A DNA stretch of 19,061 bases from Sulfuritalea sp. Its GTDB lineage: Bacteria; Pseudomonadota; Gammaproteobacteria; Burkholderiales; Rhodocyclaceae. The stretch is taken from contig JAPLRA010000046.1 in NCBI GenBank assembly GCA_026399445.1, positions 1-19,061 on the forward strand. Reading direction: 5' to 3'. The notes beneath the pieces were generated by a model. That model worked only from the letters and a program-made list of their open reading frames with translations. It made no database searches and was not told where the DNA came from. How positions within the stretch are numbered: position 1 is the stretch's first letter; each line of letters starts with the position of its first letter. Of this stretch, positions 6,611-14,370 are shown piece by piece. The translations under genes and the position numbers were made by a program.

Positions 6611-7645
6611 CTACTCACGCCGCCTCCCGATGTCGCCCGCATCCATCGTGTAGCCCAGCACCGTAACCTTGTCCTCCACCCGATCGAGCAATTTGCGAAG
6701 CGGAGACAGTTCGCCGTAGCGCTCGCAGGCCTTGCGCAGGTAGCGCGCGACCAGCGGCAGATCCTTGAGGTAGCCGTCCTTGCCGTCGCGGTGACAGAGC
6801 CGGGCGAAAATGCCCAGCACCTTGACATGGCGCTGCACGCCCATCCATTCGTAGTCGCGGAAGAAATCGCCGAAGTCGGCGGCCACCGGCAAGCCGGCCT
6901 TGCGCGCCATTTCCCAGTAGCGCACCAGCCAGTCGAGCGCGAGATCCTCATCCCATTCGATGTAGGCATCCTTCAGCAGCGACGCCATGTCGTAGCTGAT
7001 CGGCCCGTAGACGGCATCCTGAAAATCGATGATGCCCGGATTGCTGCCGCCGGCATCGATCCGCATCAAATTGCGCGAATGGTAGTCACGGTGCACGAAG
7101 ACTTTCGGCTCGGACAGGTTCACAGCGAGGATGCGCTCGAACACGACATCCAACGACTGCCGCTCGGCGTCAGTCAGCGCCAGCTGGTGATGCCGACCGA
7201 GAAACCACTCCGGGAACAGGTCAAGTTCGCGACGCAGGAGCACCCGGTCGTATTCCGGCAGCGCGCCGGGGCGGCTTGCCAGTTGCATCTTCACCAGCGC
7301 CGCGATGGCATCAGCATAAAGCGGCGCGGCATTGTCGGCATCCAGCACCTGCAGGTAGGTCGTATTGCCCAGATCGGAAAGCAGCAGAAAGCCCCGCTCG
7401 AGGTCCTGCGCCAGGACCTCGGGAACATGAGCGCCGGCGGCCTTGAAAAGCTGCTGCACGTGCAGCCAGGGGCGGCAGTCCTCGTTCGCCGGCGGTGCGT
7501 CCATGATTATCCGCGTCACGCCGTCATCCAGCGTCGCGCGGAAATACCGACGAAAACTGGCGTCAGCCGAGGCAGCCGTCAGCGTGAAACTGTGCCCCGG
7601 CCACAAGGCGGCCAGCCATGTCGTGATTTGTTTCTGGCGTTCCAT
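6611..7645 (-). CDS. amgK: N-acetylmuramate/N-acetylglucosamine anomeric kinase
   Basis: A 344-residue cytoplasmic sugar kinase of the aminoglycoside-phosphotransferase fold. It phosphorylates MurNAc and GlcNAc at C1, supplying MurU in cell-wall recycling. The catalytic Brenner motif FVHRDYHSRNLM (183-194, D187 and N192) and the metal-binding IIDFQDAVYGP (205-215, D207) are intact. SADASFRRYFR (27-37) is the typical N-terminal lobe. The ATG at 7645 is chosen because homology begins at MERQKQITTWL; the frame stays open to 7804 with non-homologous sequence that crosses the divergent promoter region. No clear Shine-Dalgarno was seen. The gene is divergent from lptD across 184 bases, the arrangement known from Pseudomonas. 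Confidence 0.93.
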   Translation of the reverse strand: MERQKQITTWLAALWPGHSFTLTAASADASFRRYFRATLDDGVTRIIMDAPPANEDCRPWLHVQQLFKAAGAHVPEVLAQDLERGFLLLSDLGNTTYLQVLDADNAAPLYADAIAALVKMQLASRPGALPEYDRVLLRRELDLFPEWFLGRHHQLALTDAERQSLDVVFERILAVNLSEPKVFVHRDYHSRNLMRIDAGGSNPGIIDFQDAVYGPISYDMASLLKDAYIEWDEDLALDWLVRYWEMARKAGLPVAADFGDFFRDYEWMGVQRHVKVLGIFARLCHRDGKDGYLKDLPLVARYLRKACERYGELSPLRKLLDRVEDKVTVLGYTMDAGDIGRRRE

Positions 7646-7719
7646 GTCGAGGATGGGCGAGATGCGGCGAAAAGGCGCAAAAGCTTTGTCGGAGAGCGCG
7701 TTCCGCGGGCATGAAGTGT

Positions 7720-7736
7720 TAGAATTCGCGATTCTA
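7720..7736. promoter_or_regulatory. Symmetric pair of -10 boxes between amgK and lptD
   Basis: TAGAAT (7720-7725) and its reverse complement ATTCTA (7731-7736) flank a 5-base centre. Each half is a good -10 box for one of the divergent genes: lptD with a leader of about 98 bases, and amgK with one of about 79. No convincing -35 box was found at 16-18 bases from either, so the promoter call is tentative, while the inverted repeat itself is certain. Confidence 0.35.
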
Positions 7737-7829
7737 GCATCGGCCGGCAAAGGCTTTCCCAGCCTGCAGTACGCGGACTTTGTAGGTTCGCGTTCTTCCG
7801 TCACCGCTGCGCCAACTCACCGATACGGC

Positions 7830-10598
7830 ATGTCTCAATTGCATCGCGGACAATTCGGCACTGGCTTACTGCTCGCCTTGCTCGCAATGGCCGCAGGCCC
7901 GGTGGTGGCGGAAGCGCTGCCACCCCTGCGCATCAATCCCGCCCTGCTCGGCGCCGGCACGCCGCCGTCGGCAACGGTGGCTGTTGCGGTTGAACCCGTC
8001 GTCGTAGTGAAGCCGCTTGCCGCCCCGCCGGTGCAGATTGCGCCGGCGCCGACAGTGCGCGTTGATCTGACGCCGCAGCAAGGCGCACCTTCGATCAGTG
8101 CCGTGTCACCGCTTGCCACGCAGCCCGCCCGCCCCCCTGCTACCGCCCGACAGCCGGCCCCTGTCGTCAAAGCGGTCGAGACGCCGGCTTTGACGCCCGC
8201 GCCAGTCATCCTGGCGAAGCCAGCCGCCGTTGAATCCCAGGCCGCACAACCGGGGCCCGCCCCAGTCGCCATCCAGAAGCCGCAAGAACCGCCGCAGGTC
8301 GAGGAACGTCCCGCCCTGCCTCCGCTGTATTCGGCCCATGTCGCCGCAGGAGAACTGCCTGGACCCGTGCTCAAACGCGCCGCAGGCGTCATGCCCTATC
8401 TCAAGCGTCCGGGGGAACTGCTGCCGACCTTCATCGCCGCCGATCACATCGCCGGCAAGAACGATGTCGAAGTGGTTGCCGATGGCAACGTCGAATTGCG
8501 CAAGCGCAATTCGATCCTGCAGAGTGATCGACTGACCTACTGGCAGGAAGCGGACGAGATGGAGGCCGAAGGCAATGTCCGCCTTTCGCGCGACGGTGAC
8601 CGCGTCACCGGGCCCAGGATGCGCATGAAGATGGATGACAGCACCGGCTTCTTCGAGCACCCTGACTATGCAATCCAACGCATCAAGACAGGGTCGGCCG
8701 CCACGCTATGGACCGGCAACGAAGAGCGCGCGACATCGAGTCTCACCACCGGCTATGGGGCCGCCGCGCGCATGGATTTCGAAGGCGAAGGCAAGTACCG
8801 GCTCACCGATGCCACCTATACCACCTGTACGCCCGCCGCCGGTCATGATCCCGACTGGTTTGCGCGCACCACCGATCTGCGCCTGGATTATGACGATGAA
8901 GAAGGTACGGCGCGCAACGCCACCCTGTACTTCAAGGGCACCCCCATCCTCTATTCACCCTGGATAAGCTTTTCGCTGAACCACGAGCGCAAGAGCGGGG
9001 TGCTGACCCCCACCTTCGGCTCCACCAGTCGCGGCGGCATGGAATACACCCAGCCGTTCTACTGGAACATCGCCCAGAACATGGATGCGACGATTGCGCC
9101 GCGCTTCATGGCCAAGCGCGGCACGCTATGGAACGGCGAGTACCGATACCTCAACCCGAATTACCAGGGCATGATGCAGGGACAGTATCTGCCCGAAGAC
9201 AAGATCGAGAAGAAGCGGCGCTCGTCCTATTCGATCGCCCACAGCCAGAACCTGGGCTATGGCTTTTCCGGATCGCTGGCCCTCAATGGCGCGTCCGACG
9301 GAACCTACTTCAGCGACCTGGCCAATGGCTCGTCGGTGATCGCCCAGACAAACCTGCTGCGCCAGGGCACCCTCAGTTACGGCGGGGCCTGGTGGTCGGC
9401 CAACCTGCTGGCGCAAAGCTATCAGACCCTGCAGGATCCGTCCCTGCCGCCGGTGACGGAGCCCTACCGACGCCTGCCGCAATTGACGCTCAGTGCCAAC
9501 CGCAGCGACCTGCCGCTCGGAATGAATTTCGCGTTCAGCGGCGAGCACGTGAACTTCCGCAATCCGACTCTGGTGCAGGGAAGGCGCTTCACTCTGTATC
9601 CCCAGCTTTCTCTGCCGCTGCAGACCGAAGTCCTCACCATCACGCCCAAGATCGGGCTGCATTCCACGCGCTACAACCTGGAGAATCAAGCCGTCGGCAC
9701 CCCTGAGAAACTTACCCGCAGCGTCCCGATATTCAGTGTGGATTCTGGAGTGACTTTCGAGCGCGACATGGACTGGTTTGGCAAGAGCCTGACCCAAACA
9801 CTGGAACCGCGTGTTTATTATCTCTATGTGCCGGTGCGCGACCAGAGTCTGATCCCGATTTTCGATACGGGCCTCGCCGACTTCAATTTTGCCCAGATCT
9901 TCGGCGAGAACCGCTACAGCGGTGGCGACCGGATTGGCGATGCCAATCAGGCCACCGCAATGCTTACTTCGCGCCTGCTGGACCCAGCGACCGGCGCCGA
10001 GATCATGCGTGCTGCATTCGGCCAGCGCTTCTATTTCAGCACGCAGAATGTCGGCTTGCCGGGCGAAGTTCTGCGTAGCGACCGCCAGACCGACTTCCTC
10101 GGCTCGCTCTCCGGCCGCGTCATGCCGAAGACCTATATCGACACGGGCGTCCAGTACAACCCGCGTTTGAGCCGCATCGAACGTCTCAATATCGGCGGGC
10201 GCTATCAGCCAGAGCCCGGGCAAGTACTGAACGCTGGCTACCGATACACACGAGATCAATTGGGTGTTCTCGGTCTGGGACAGGTGGACATTTCCGGTCA
10301 GTGGCCGGTGTTCGGCGGCTGGCATGCGGTGGGACGCTTCAACTATTCGACCAAAGACAAGCGCATGGTCGAATCCGTTGCCGGTCTCGAATACGACGGC
10401 GGCTGCTGGATCGGGCGCGTCGTGTTCCAGCGGCTGGCCACCCAGACTCAGGTCTCGAATACCGCGCTGTTTTTCCAGCTCGAGTTGAACGGTTTCGCAA
10501 AAGTCGGCTCCAACCCGCTCGACATCCTCAAACGCAACGTGCCCGGCTACGGCGTCATCAACCAGCAGAGCACTGAAGGCCCGTTGACTATCCCATGA
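7830..10598 (+). CDS. lptD: LPS-assembly protein LptD (outer-membrane translocon)
   Basis: A 922-residue outer-membrane beta-barrel that inserts lipopolysaccharide into the outer leaflet together with LptE. Order of parts: signal peptide (residues 1-28, hydrophobic TGLLLALLAMAAG, likely cleavage after VVAEA or nearby); a Pro/Ala/Val-rich low-complexity linker (about 40-165); the periplasmic LptA/OstA-like domain (about 200-330, FIAADHIAGKNDVEVVADGN); then the barrel (about 330-922). Only two cysteines remain, C333 (YTTCTP) and C859 (GGCWIG), matching one of the two inter-domain disulfides of E. coli. The ATG at 7830 gives a proper signal peptide; the longer frame from 7443 overlaps amgK and has no homology. 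It overlaps surA by ATGA. Confidence 0.96.
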   Translation: MSQLHRGQFGTGLLLALLAMAAGPVVAEALPPLRINPALLGAGTPPSATVAVAVEPVVVVKPLAAPPVQIAPAPTVRVDLTPQQGAPSISAVSPLATQPARPPATARQPAPVVKAVETPALTPAPVILAKPAAVESQAAQPGPAPVAIQKPQEPPQVEERPALPPLYSAHVAAGELPGPVLKRAAGVMPYLKRPGELLPTFIAADHIAGKNDVEVVADGNVELRKRNSILQSDRLTYWQEADEMEAEGNVRLSRDGDRVTGPRMRMKMDDSTGFFEHPDYAIQRIKTGSAATLWTGNEERATSSLTTGYGAAARMDFEGEGKYRLTDATYTTCTPAAGHDPDWFARTTDLRLDYDDEEGTARNATLYFKGTPILYSPWISFSLNHERKSGVLTPTFGSTSRGGMEYTQPFYWNIAQNMDATIAPRFMAKRGTLWNGEYRYLNPNYQGMMQGQYLPEDKIEKKRRSSYSIAHSQNLGYGFSGSLALNGASDGTYFSDLANGSSVIAQTNLLRQGTLSYGGAWWSANLLAQSYQTLQDPSLPPVTEPYRRLPQLTLSANRSDLPLGMNFAFSGEHVNFRNPTLVQGRRFTLYPQLSLPLQTEVLTITPKIGLHSTRYNLENQAVGTPEKLTRSVPIFSVDSGVTFERDMDWFGKSLTQTLEPRVYYLYVPVRDQSLIPIFDTGLADFNFAQIFGENRYSGGDRIGDANQATAMLTSRLLDPATGAEIMRAAFGQRFYFSTQNVGLPGEVLRSDRQTDFLGSLSGRVMPKTYIDTGVQYNPRLSRIERLNIGGRYQPEPGQVLNAGYRYTRDQLGVLGLGQVDISGQWPVFGGWHAVGRFNYSTKDKRMVESVAGLEYDGGCWIGRVVFQRLATQTQVSNTALFFQLELNGFAKVGSNPLDILKRNVPGYGVINQQSTEGPLTIP

Positions 10599-11822
10599 CC
10601 TACCGTCTGTTGCTGCTTTGCCTGCTCTCCGGCCTCCTCTTTCCGGCACTCGCCCAGACGCGGCGAACCCAGCCGGTCGAGGTTGATCGCATCGTCGCCG
10701 TGGTTAACGACGAAGCCATTACTGCCTTTGAATTGCGTACCCGGCTCGCGACCGTAGAGCGCCAACTGCGGGGACAGAACGTACAGTTGCCGCCCCAGGA
10801 CGTACTCGAGAAACAACTGCTTGAACGGATTATCACCGATCGCGTGCAGCTGCAGTTCGCCAAAGAAACCGGTCTGCGTATCTCGGACATCGAGCTCGAT
10901 GCGTCGATCCGTCGCATCGCCGAGGGCAACCGCCTCTCCCTGCAGGACTTCCGCGTCACGCTGGAAAAGGACGGCATCCCCTGGACCAAATTCCGCGAGG
11001 AAATTCGCGAGGAAATAGTTTTGTCGCGTCTGCGCGACCGCGAGGTGGAAAGCCGCATCGTTATCTCGGACGGCGAGAGAGCAGGCGTCGCCCGACCAGT
11101 TGATGCGCATCGGTGCGAGAGCACAGGCCGCGCTCGACCAGATTCGCCGCGGCGACAGCTTCGCCAAGGTGGCCGCAAGCTATTCCGATGCGCCCGACGG
11201 ACTTACCGGCGGCGCCATGGGCACCCGCCCGCTTGATCGCTTGCCTGCGCTCTACGCCGACGCCGTAAAGAAACTGAAGCCCGGCGAGACCAGCGATATT
11301 CTGCGCAGCCCTGCCGGCTTTCACATCGTCACGCTGATCGCCAGACAGGGCGGTGGCGGCGCAAAACCGGTAGCGGCGCTGAAGCAGACACGCGCCCGGC
11401 ATATCCTGATCAAGGTCAACGAACTCGTTTCCGAAACCGAGGCAAGGCGCAAGCTGGTCGCACTCAAGGAACGGCTCGACAACGGCGCCGATTTTGCCGA
11501 ACTGGCGCGACTGCACTCGAACGATCTTTCCGCCGCGAAAGGTGGCGATCTTGGCTGGATGTATCAGGGTGACACCGTGCCTGACTTCGAGAAGGCCATG
11601 GATCAATTGACGGTCAATCAGACCAGCGAGCCGGTACAGTCGCCTTTCGGCTTCCATCTGATCCAGGTGCTGGAACGCCGCACCGAGGATGCCACTGCCG
11701 AACGCCAGCGCCTCACCGCGCGCCAGGTGCTGCGCGAACGCAAGTCCGACGAGGCGTATCAGGACTGGGTCCGCCAAATGCGTGACCGCGCCTATGTCGA
11801 ATACCGCGCCGAAGACCGCTAG
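10595..11822 (+). pseudogene. surA: Periplasmic chaperone/peptidyl-prolyl isomerase SurA, frameshifted by an internal deletion
   Basis: SurA escorts outer-membrane proteins, including LptD, through the periplasm. Residues 1-161 read in one frame: a signal peptide (LLLLCLLSGLLFPALAQ) and the N-terminal chaperone domain (DRIVAVVNDEAITAFELRTR, 31-50) up to RIVISDGE. From about 11076 the homology continues in another frame with REQASPDQLMRIGARAQAAL, the rest of parvulin domain 1, and a complete second parvulin domain (ARHILIKVNE to GFHLIQVLERR), ending at 11822. About 25-30 residues expected between the two parts, including the first HIL-type strand of parvulin 1, are absent from every frame. This is therefore a deletion plus frameshift, not a simple base-call slip. 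As given, translation would run out of frame to a stop at 11236 (213 residues). It may be an assembly error. Confidence 0.9.
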
Positions 11823-12777
11823 CAGGAACAATTCCGCGCTGCCGGTAATTGCCGTCACTTCTGGCGAACCGGCCGGCATCGGCCCGGATATCTGCCTGCA
11901 ATTGGCCGAGCGAGCCTGGCCGGCCCGGCTGGTGGTGCTGGGCGACCGCGAACTGTTTGCCGCGCGCGCGGTCATGCTCGATCTCGATGCAAGCGCCATA
12001 ACGATTCACCATGTTCCGCTGCGAAAGTCGGCGCTGGCGGGACGGTGCGATGCCGCCAACGCCCGCTATGTCCTTGATATGCTCGATGTCGCGCTGCAGG
12101 GCTGCGTCAGTGGCGACTATGCCGCGATGGTCACCGCACCCGTGCAGAAATCCATCATCAACGACGCCGGCATCGCATTCAGCGGACATACCGAATACCT
12201 CGCCGACCGCACCGCCACACCCCGCGTCGTGATGATGCTGGCCGGCGCGGGATTGCGCGTCGCGCTCGCCACCACGCATTTGGCACTGAAGGACATTCCC
12301 GCCGCGATCACGCGCAGCGACCTGGAAATCACGATCCGCATCCTTCACGCCGACCTGCGCAGCAAGTTCGGTATCGCCCGACCGCGCATCCTTGTCGCCG
12401 GGCTCAACCCCCATGCCGGCGAGGGCGGCCACATGGGACGTGAAGAAATAGAAGTCATCGGCCCGGTGCTGGACAAGCTGCGGGCCGAAGGCATGGACCT
12501 GGTCGGCCCGCTGCCCGCCGACACGCTATTCACCCGCAATGTCCTCGCCGGCTCCGATGCGCAACTGGCGATGTATCACGATCAGGGACTTGCAGTGCTC
12601 AAGTATGCGGCCTTCGACGAAGGCATCAACGTCACCCTCGGCCTGCCGGTCATCCGCACCTCGGTCGATCACGGCACGGCACTGGATCTCGCCGGAACGA
12701 GAAAGGCCTCGCCCAACAGCCTCTTCGCCGCGGTCGATGCCGCGATTGACATGGCATCGCGGCAGGGGATGAACTGA
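11794..12777 (+). CDS. pdxA: 4-hydroxythreonine-4-phosphate dehydrogenase
   Basis: A 327-residue NAD- and metal-dependent enzyme of de novo pyridoxal phosphate synthesis; it oxidises 4-phosphohydroxy-L-threonine. Clear motifs: PVIAVTSGEPAGIGPDI (17-33), APVQKSIINDAG, the substrate-binding SGHTEYLA, LNPHAGEGGHMGREE with a metal-ligand histidine, and MYHDQGLAVLKY with another. The length is almost that of E. coli PdxA (329). The ATG at 11794 overlaps the end of surA by 29 bases; no better ATG exists before the conserved core. The surA-pdxA-ksgA order is widespread in proteobacteria. Because upstream surA is frameshifted with an early stop, translational coupling to pdxA may be weakened. Confidence 0.95.
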   Translation: MSNTAPKTASRNNSALPVIAVTSGEPAGIGPDICLQLAERAWPARLVVLGDRELFAARAVMLDLDASAITIHHVPLRKSALAGRCDAANARYVLDMLDVALQGCVSGDYAAMVTAPVQKSIINDAGIAFSGHTEYLADRTATPRVVMMLAGAGLRVALATTHLALKDIPAAITRSDLEITIRILHADLRSKFGIARPRILVAGLNPHAGEGGHMGREEIEVIGPVLDKLRAEGMDLVGPLPADTLFTRNVLAGSDAQLAMYHDQGLAVLKYAAFDEGINVTLGLPVIRTSVDHGTALDLAGTRKASPNSLFAAVDAAIDMASRQGMN

Positions 12778-12778
12778 A

Positions 12779-13573
12779 ATGTGCCAACTGCTCGGCATGA
12801 ACTGCAACACGCCCACCGACATCTGCTTCTCCTTCGAGGGCTTTCGCACGCGCGGCGGGCTCACCGATGTGCACAAGGATGGATGGGGCATCGCCTTCTT
12901 CGAGGGGCCGGGCTGCCGGGTTTTCCTTGACGCCGAACCGTCGGCGCAGTCGCCGGTCGCGGAACTGGTGCGCCACTACCCGATCCGCTCGAAGAACGTC
13001 ATCGCACATATCCGCAAGGCGACGCAGGGACGCGTTGCACTGGAGAACACGCATCCCTTCCAGCGCGAATTGTGGGGGCGCTACTGGATCTTTGCCCACA
13101 ATGGAAACCTCGGCGGCAACCTCAAGGAATTTGGCCCGGCACTCGACGGCAGTTTCGTTCCGGTCGGTGACACCGATTCGGAACTGGCCTTCTGCTTTCT
13201 CTTGCAGCGCCTGCGTGGCGAGTTCGGCGACGCCATGCCGCTCAGGCAGCCGATGTTCGATTTTCTTGCCGACATCACGCGCGAAATCGCCGCCCACGGG
13301 GAATTCAATTTTCTGCTCAGCAACGGCAACTGCCTCTATGCCCATTGCGCCACCAAGCTCGCCTACATTGTGCGCAAGGCGCCGTTCGCCGTCGCCCACC
13401 TCACGGACCAGGACGTCAGCATCGATTTCAGCGAGGTGGCCAACGCCGACGACCGCGTAGCCTTGATCGCCACCTTGCCGCTGACCGACAACGAGAACTG
13501 GATCACCATGGAGCCCGGCACGCTGATGGTGTTTCACGACGGCATGCCGGCAGCCACGGCACGCACCGGATGA
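12779..13573 (+). CDS. Class II glutamine amidotransferase (YafJ-like)
   Basis: A 264-residue stand-alone Ntn-type amidotransferase domain. The catalytic cysteine is C2 (MCQLLGMNCNTP), exposed after removal of Met1. Further family motifs are KDGWGIAFFEG (33-43), AHIRKAT (76-82), ENTHPF (89-94), FAHNGNL (105-111) and GDTDSE. These bind glutamine and form the oxyanion hole in class II amidotransferases, so glutaminase activity is likely. No synthase domain is fused and the acceptor is unknown. YafJ of E. coli and EgtC of ergothioneine synthesis share the fold, but no egt genes are visible here. The ATG begins 1 base after the pdxA stop and the stop overlaps the ksgA ATG, so it is tightly embedded between pdxA and ksgA. 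Confidence 0.88.
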   Translation: MCQLLGMNCNTPTDICFSFEGFRTRGGLTDVHKDGWGIAFFEGPGCRVFLDAEPSAQSPVAELVRHYPIRSKNVIAHIRKATQGRVALENTHPFQRELWGRYWIFAHNGNLGGNLKEFGPALDGSFVPVGDTDSELAFCFLLQRLRGEFGDAMPLRQPMFDFLADITREIAAHGEFNFLLSNGNCLYAHCATKLAYIVRKAPFAVAHLTDQDVSIDFSEVANADDRVALIATLPLTDNENWITMEPGTLMVFHDGMPAATARTG

Positions 13574-14370
13574 AAACCGTAGCCGGGCACACTGCCCGGA
13601 AGCGTTTTGGGCAGAACTTCCTTGTCTCGCCCGGCATCATCCACAAGATTGTCGACGCGATTGCGCCGCATCCGGGCGATACGGTGGTGGAAATCGGGCC
13701 CGGGCTGGGCGCCATCACCGAACCGCTGCTGGAACGCATCGATCATCTGCAGGTGGTCGAGATCGACCGCGACCTGATTGCGCGACTGCAGCAGCGCTTC
13801 GTGCCCGAGCGACTGACCGTGCACGAAGGCGATGCGCTCAAATTCGACTTTGGTTCGCTCAAGAGTTCCGGGCCGCTGAAGATCGTCGGCAACCTGCCCT
13901 ACAACATCTCCAGCCCGCTGCTGTTCCATCTGGTTGCGTTCGCGCCACTGGTCCATGACATGCACTTCATGCTGCAGAAGGAAGTGGTCGATCGCATGGT
14001 GGCCGATCCGGGCACCAAGGATTTCGGGCGCCTGTCGGTGATGCTGCAGTACCACTATCACATGGAACGGCTCTTTGTCGTTCCTCCAGGTGCCTTCAAC
14101 CCGGCGCCCAAGGTCGACTCGGCCATCGTGCGCATGATCCCGAGAAAACTCGGCGCTGGTGAGACGGCGAAAGATCCCGCGCTGTTCGCCCGTGTGGTGA
14201 CCGCCGCATTCTCGCAGCGACGCAAGATGCTGCGCAACACCTTGCGCGAACTCATCGACGAGGCCGGTCTCGTCGCACTGGGCATCACGCCCACCGCACG
14301 TGCCGAAGACATCGCTGTGGCCGACTACGTGCGCCTCGCCAATTCGCTGACCGACCTTGCCCGCCGCTGA
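13570..14370 (+). CDS. rsmA: 16S rRNA (A1518/A1519-N6)-dimethyltransferase
   Basis: A 266-residue methyltransferase, also called KsgA, that dimethylates two adjacent adenines in the 3' helix of 16S rRNA during late 30S assembly. Motifs: RKRFGQNFLVSPGIIHKIV (10-28), the SAM-binding VVEIGPGLGAIT (39-50), VVEIDRDL (62-69), EGDAL (86-90) and the catalytic NLPYNISSPLLF (108-119). PPGAFNPAPKVDSAIVRM and FSQRRKMLRNTL complete the family pattern. The ATG at 13570 overlaps the preceding stop (ATGA), which fixes the start. Length is normal. Loss of this enzyme gives kasugamycin resistance in other bacteria; nothing suggests loss here. Confidence 0.97.
   Translation: MKTVAGHTARKRFGQNFLVSPGIIHKIVDAIAPHPGDTVVEIGPGLGAITEPLLERIDHLQVVEIDRDLIARLQQRFVPERLTVHEGDALKFDFGSLKSSGPLKIVGNLPYNISSPLLFHLVAFAPLVHDMHFMLQKEVVDRMVADPGTKDFGRLSVMLQYHYHMERLFVVPPGAFNPAPKVDSAIVRMIPRKLGAGETAKDPALFARVVTAAFSQRRKMLRNTLRELIDEAGLVALGITPTARAEDIAVADYVRLANSLTDLARR

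Noticed and set aside
7443..7829. A longer LptD starting at 7443.
   Set aside because: The extension overlaps amgK in antisense, lacks a signal peptide at its start and shows no homology; MSQLHRGQ at 7830 gives a normal signal peptide.
9126..10649. A 507-codon minus-strand open frame opposite the lptD barrel.
   Set aside because: No recognisable motif; purH, lptD and pepP all generate such shadows because of high GC third positions.
11070..11090. Programmed ribosomal frameshift in surA.
   Set aside because: Residues are missing from all frames, so shifting frame would not restore a complete domain; there is no slippery heptamer or suitable structure.
11100..11822. An independent parvulin gene starting at TTG 11100.
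   Set aside because: The sequence begins in the middle of parvulin domain 1 with no signal peptide, and the front half of the same protein lies directly upstream in another frame. It is the 3' part of broken surA.
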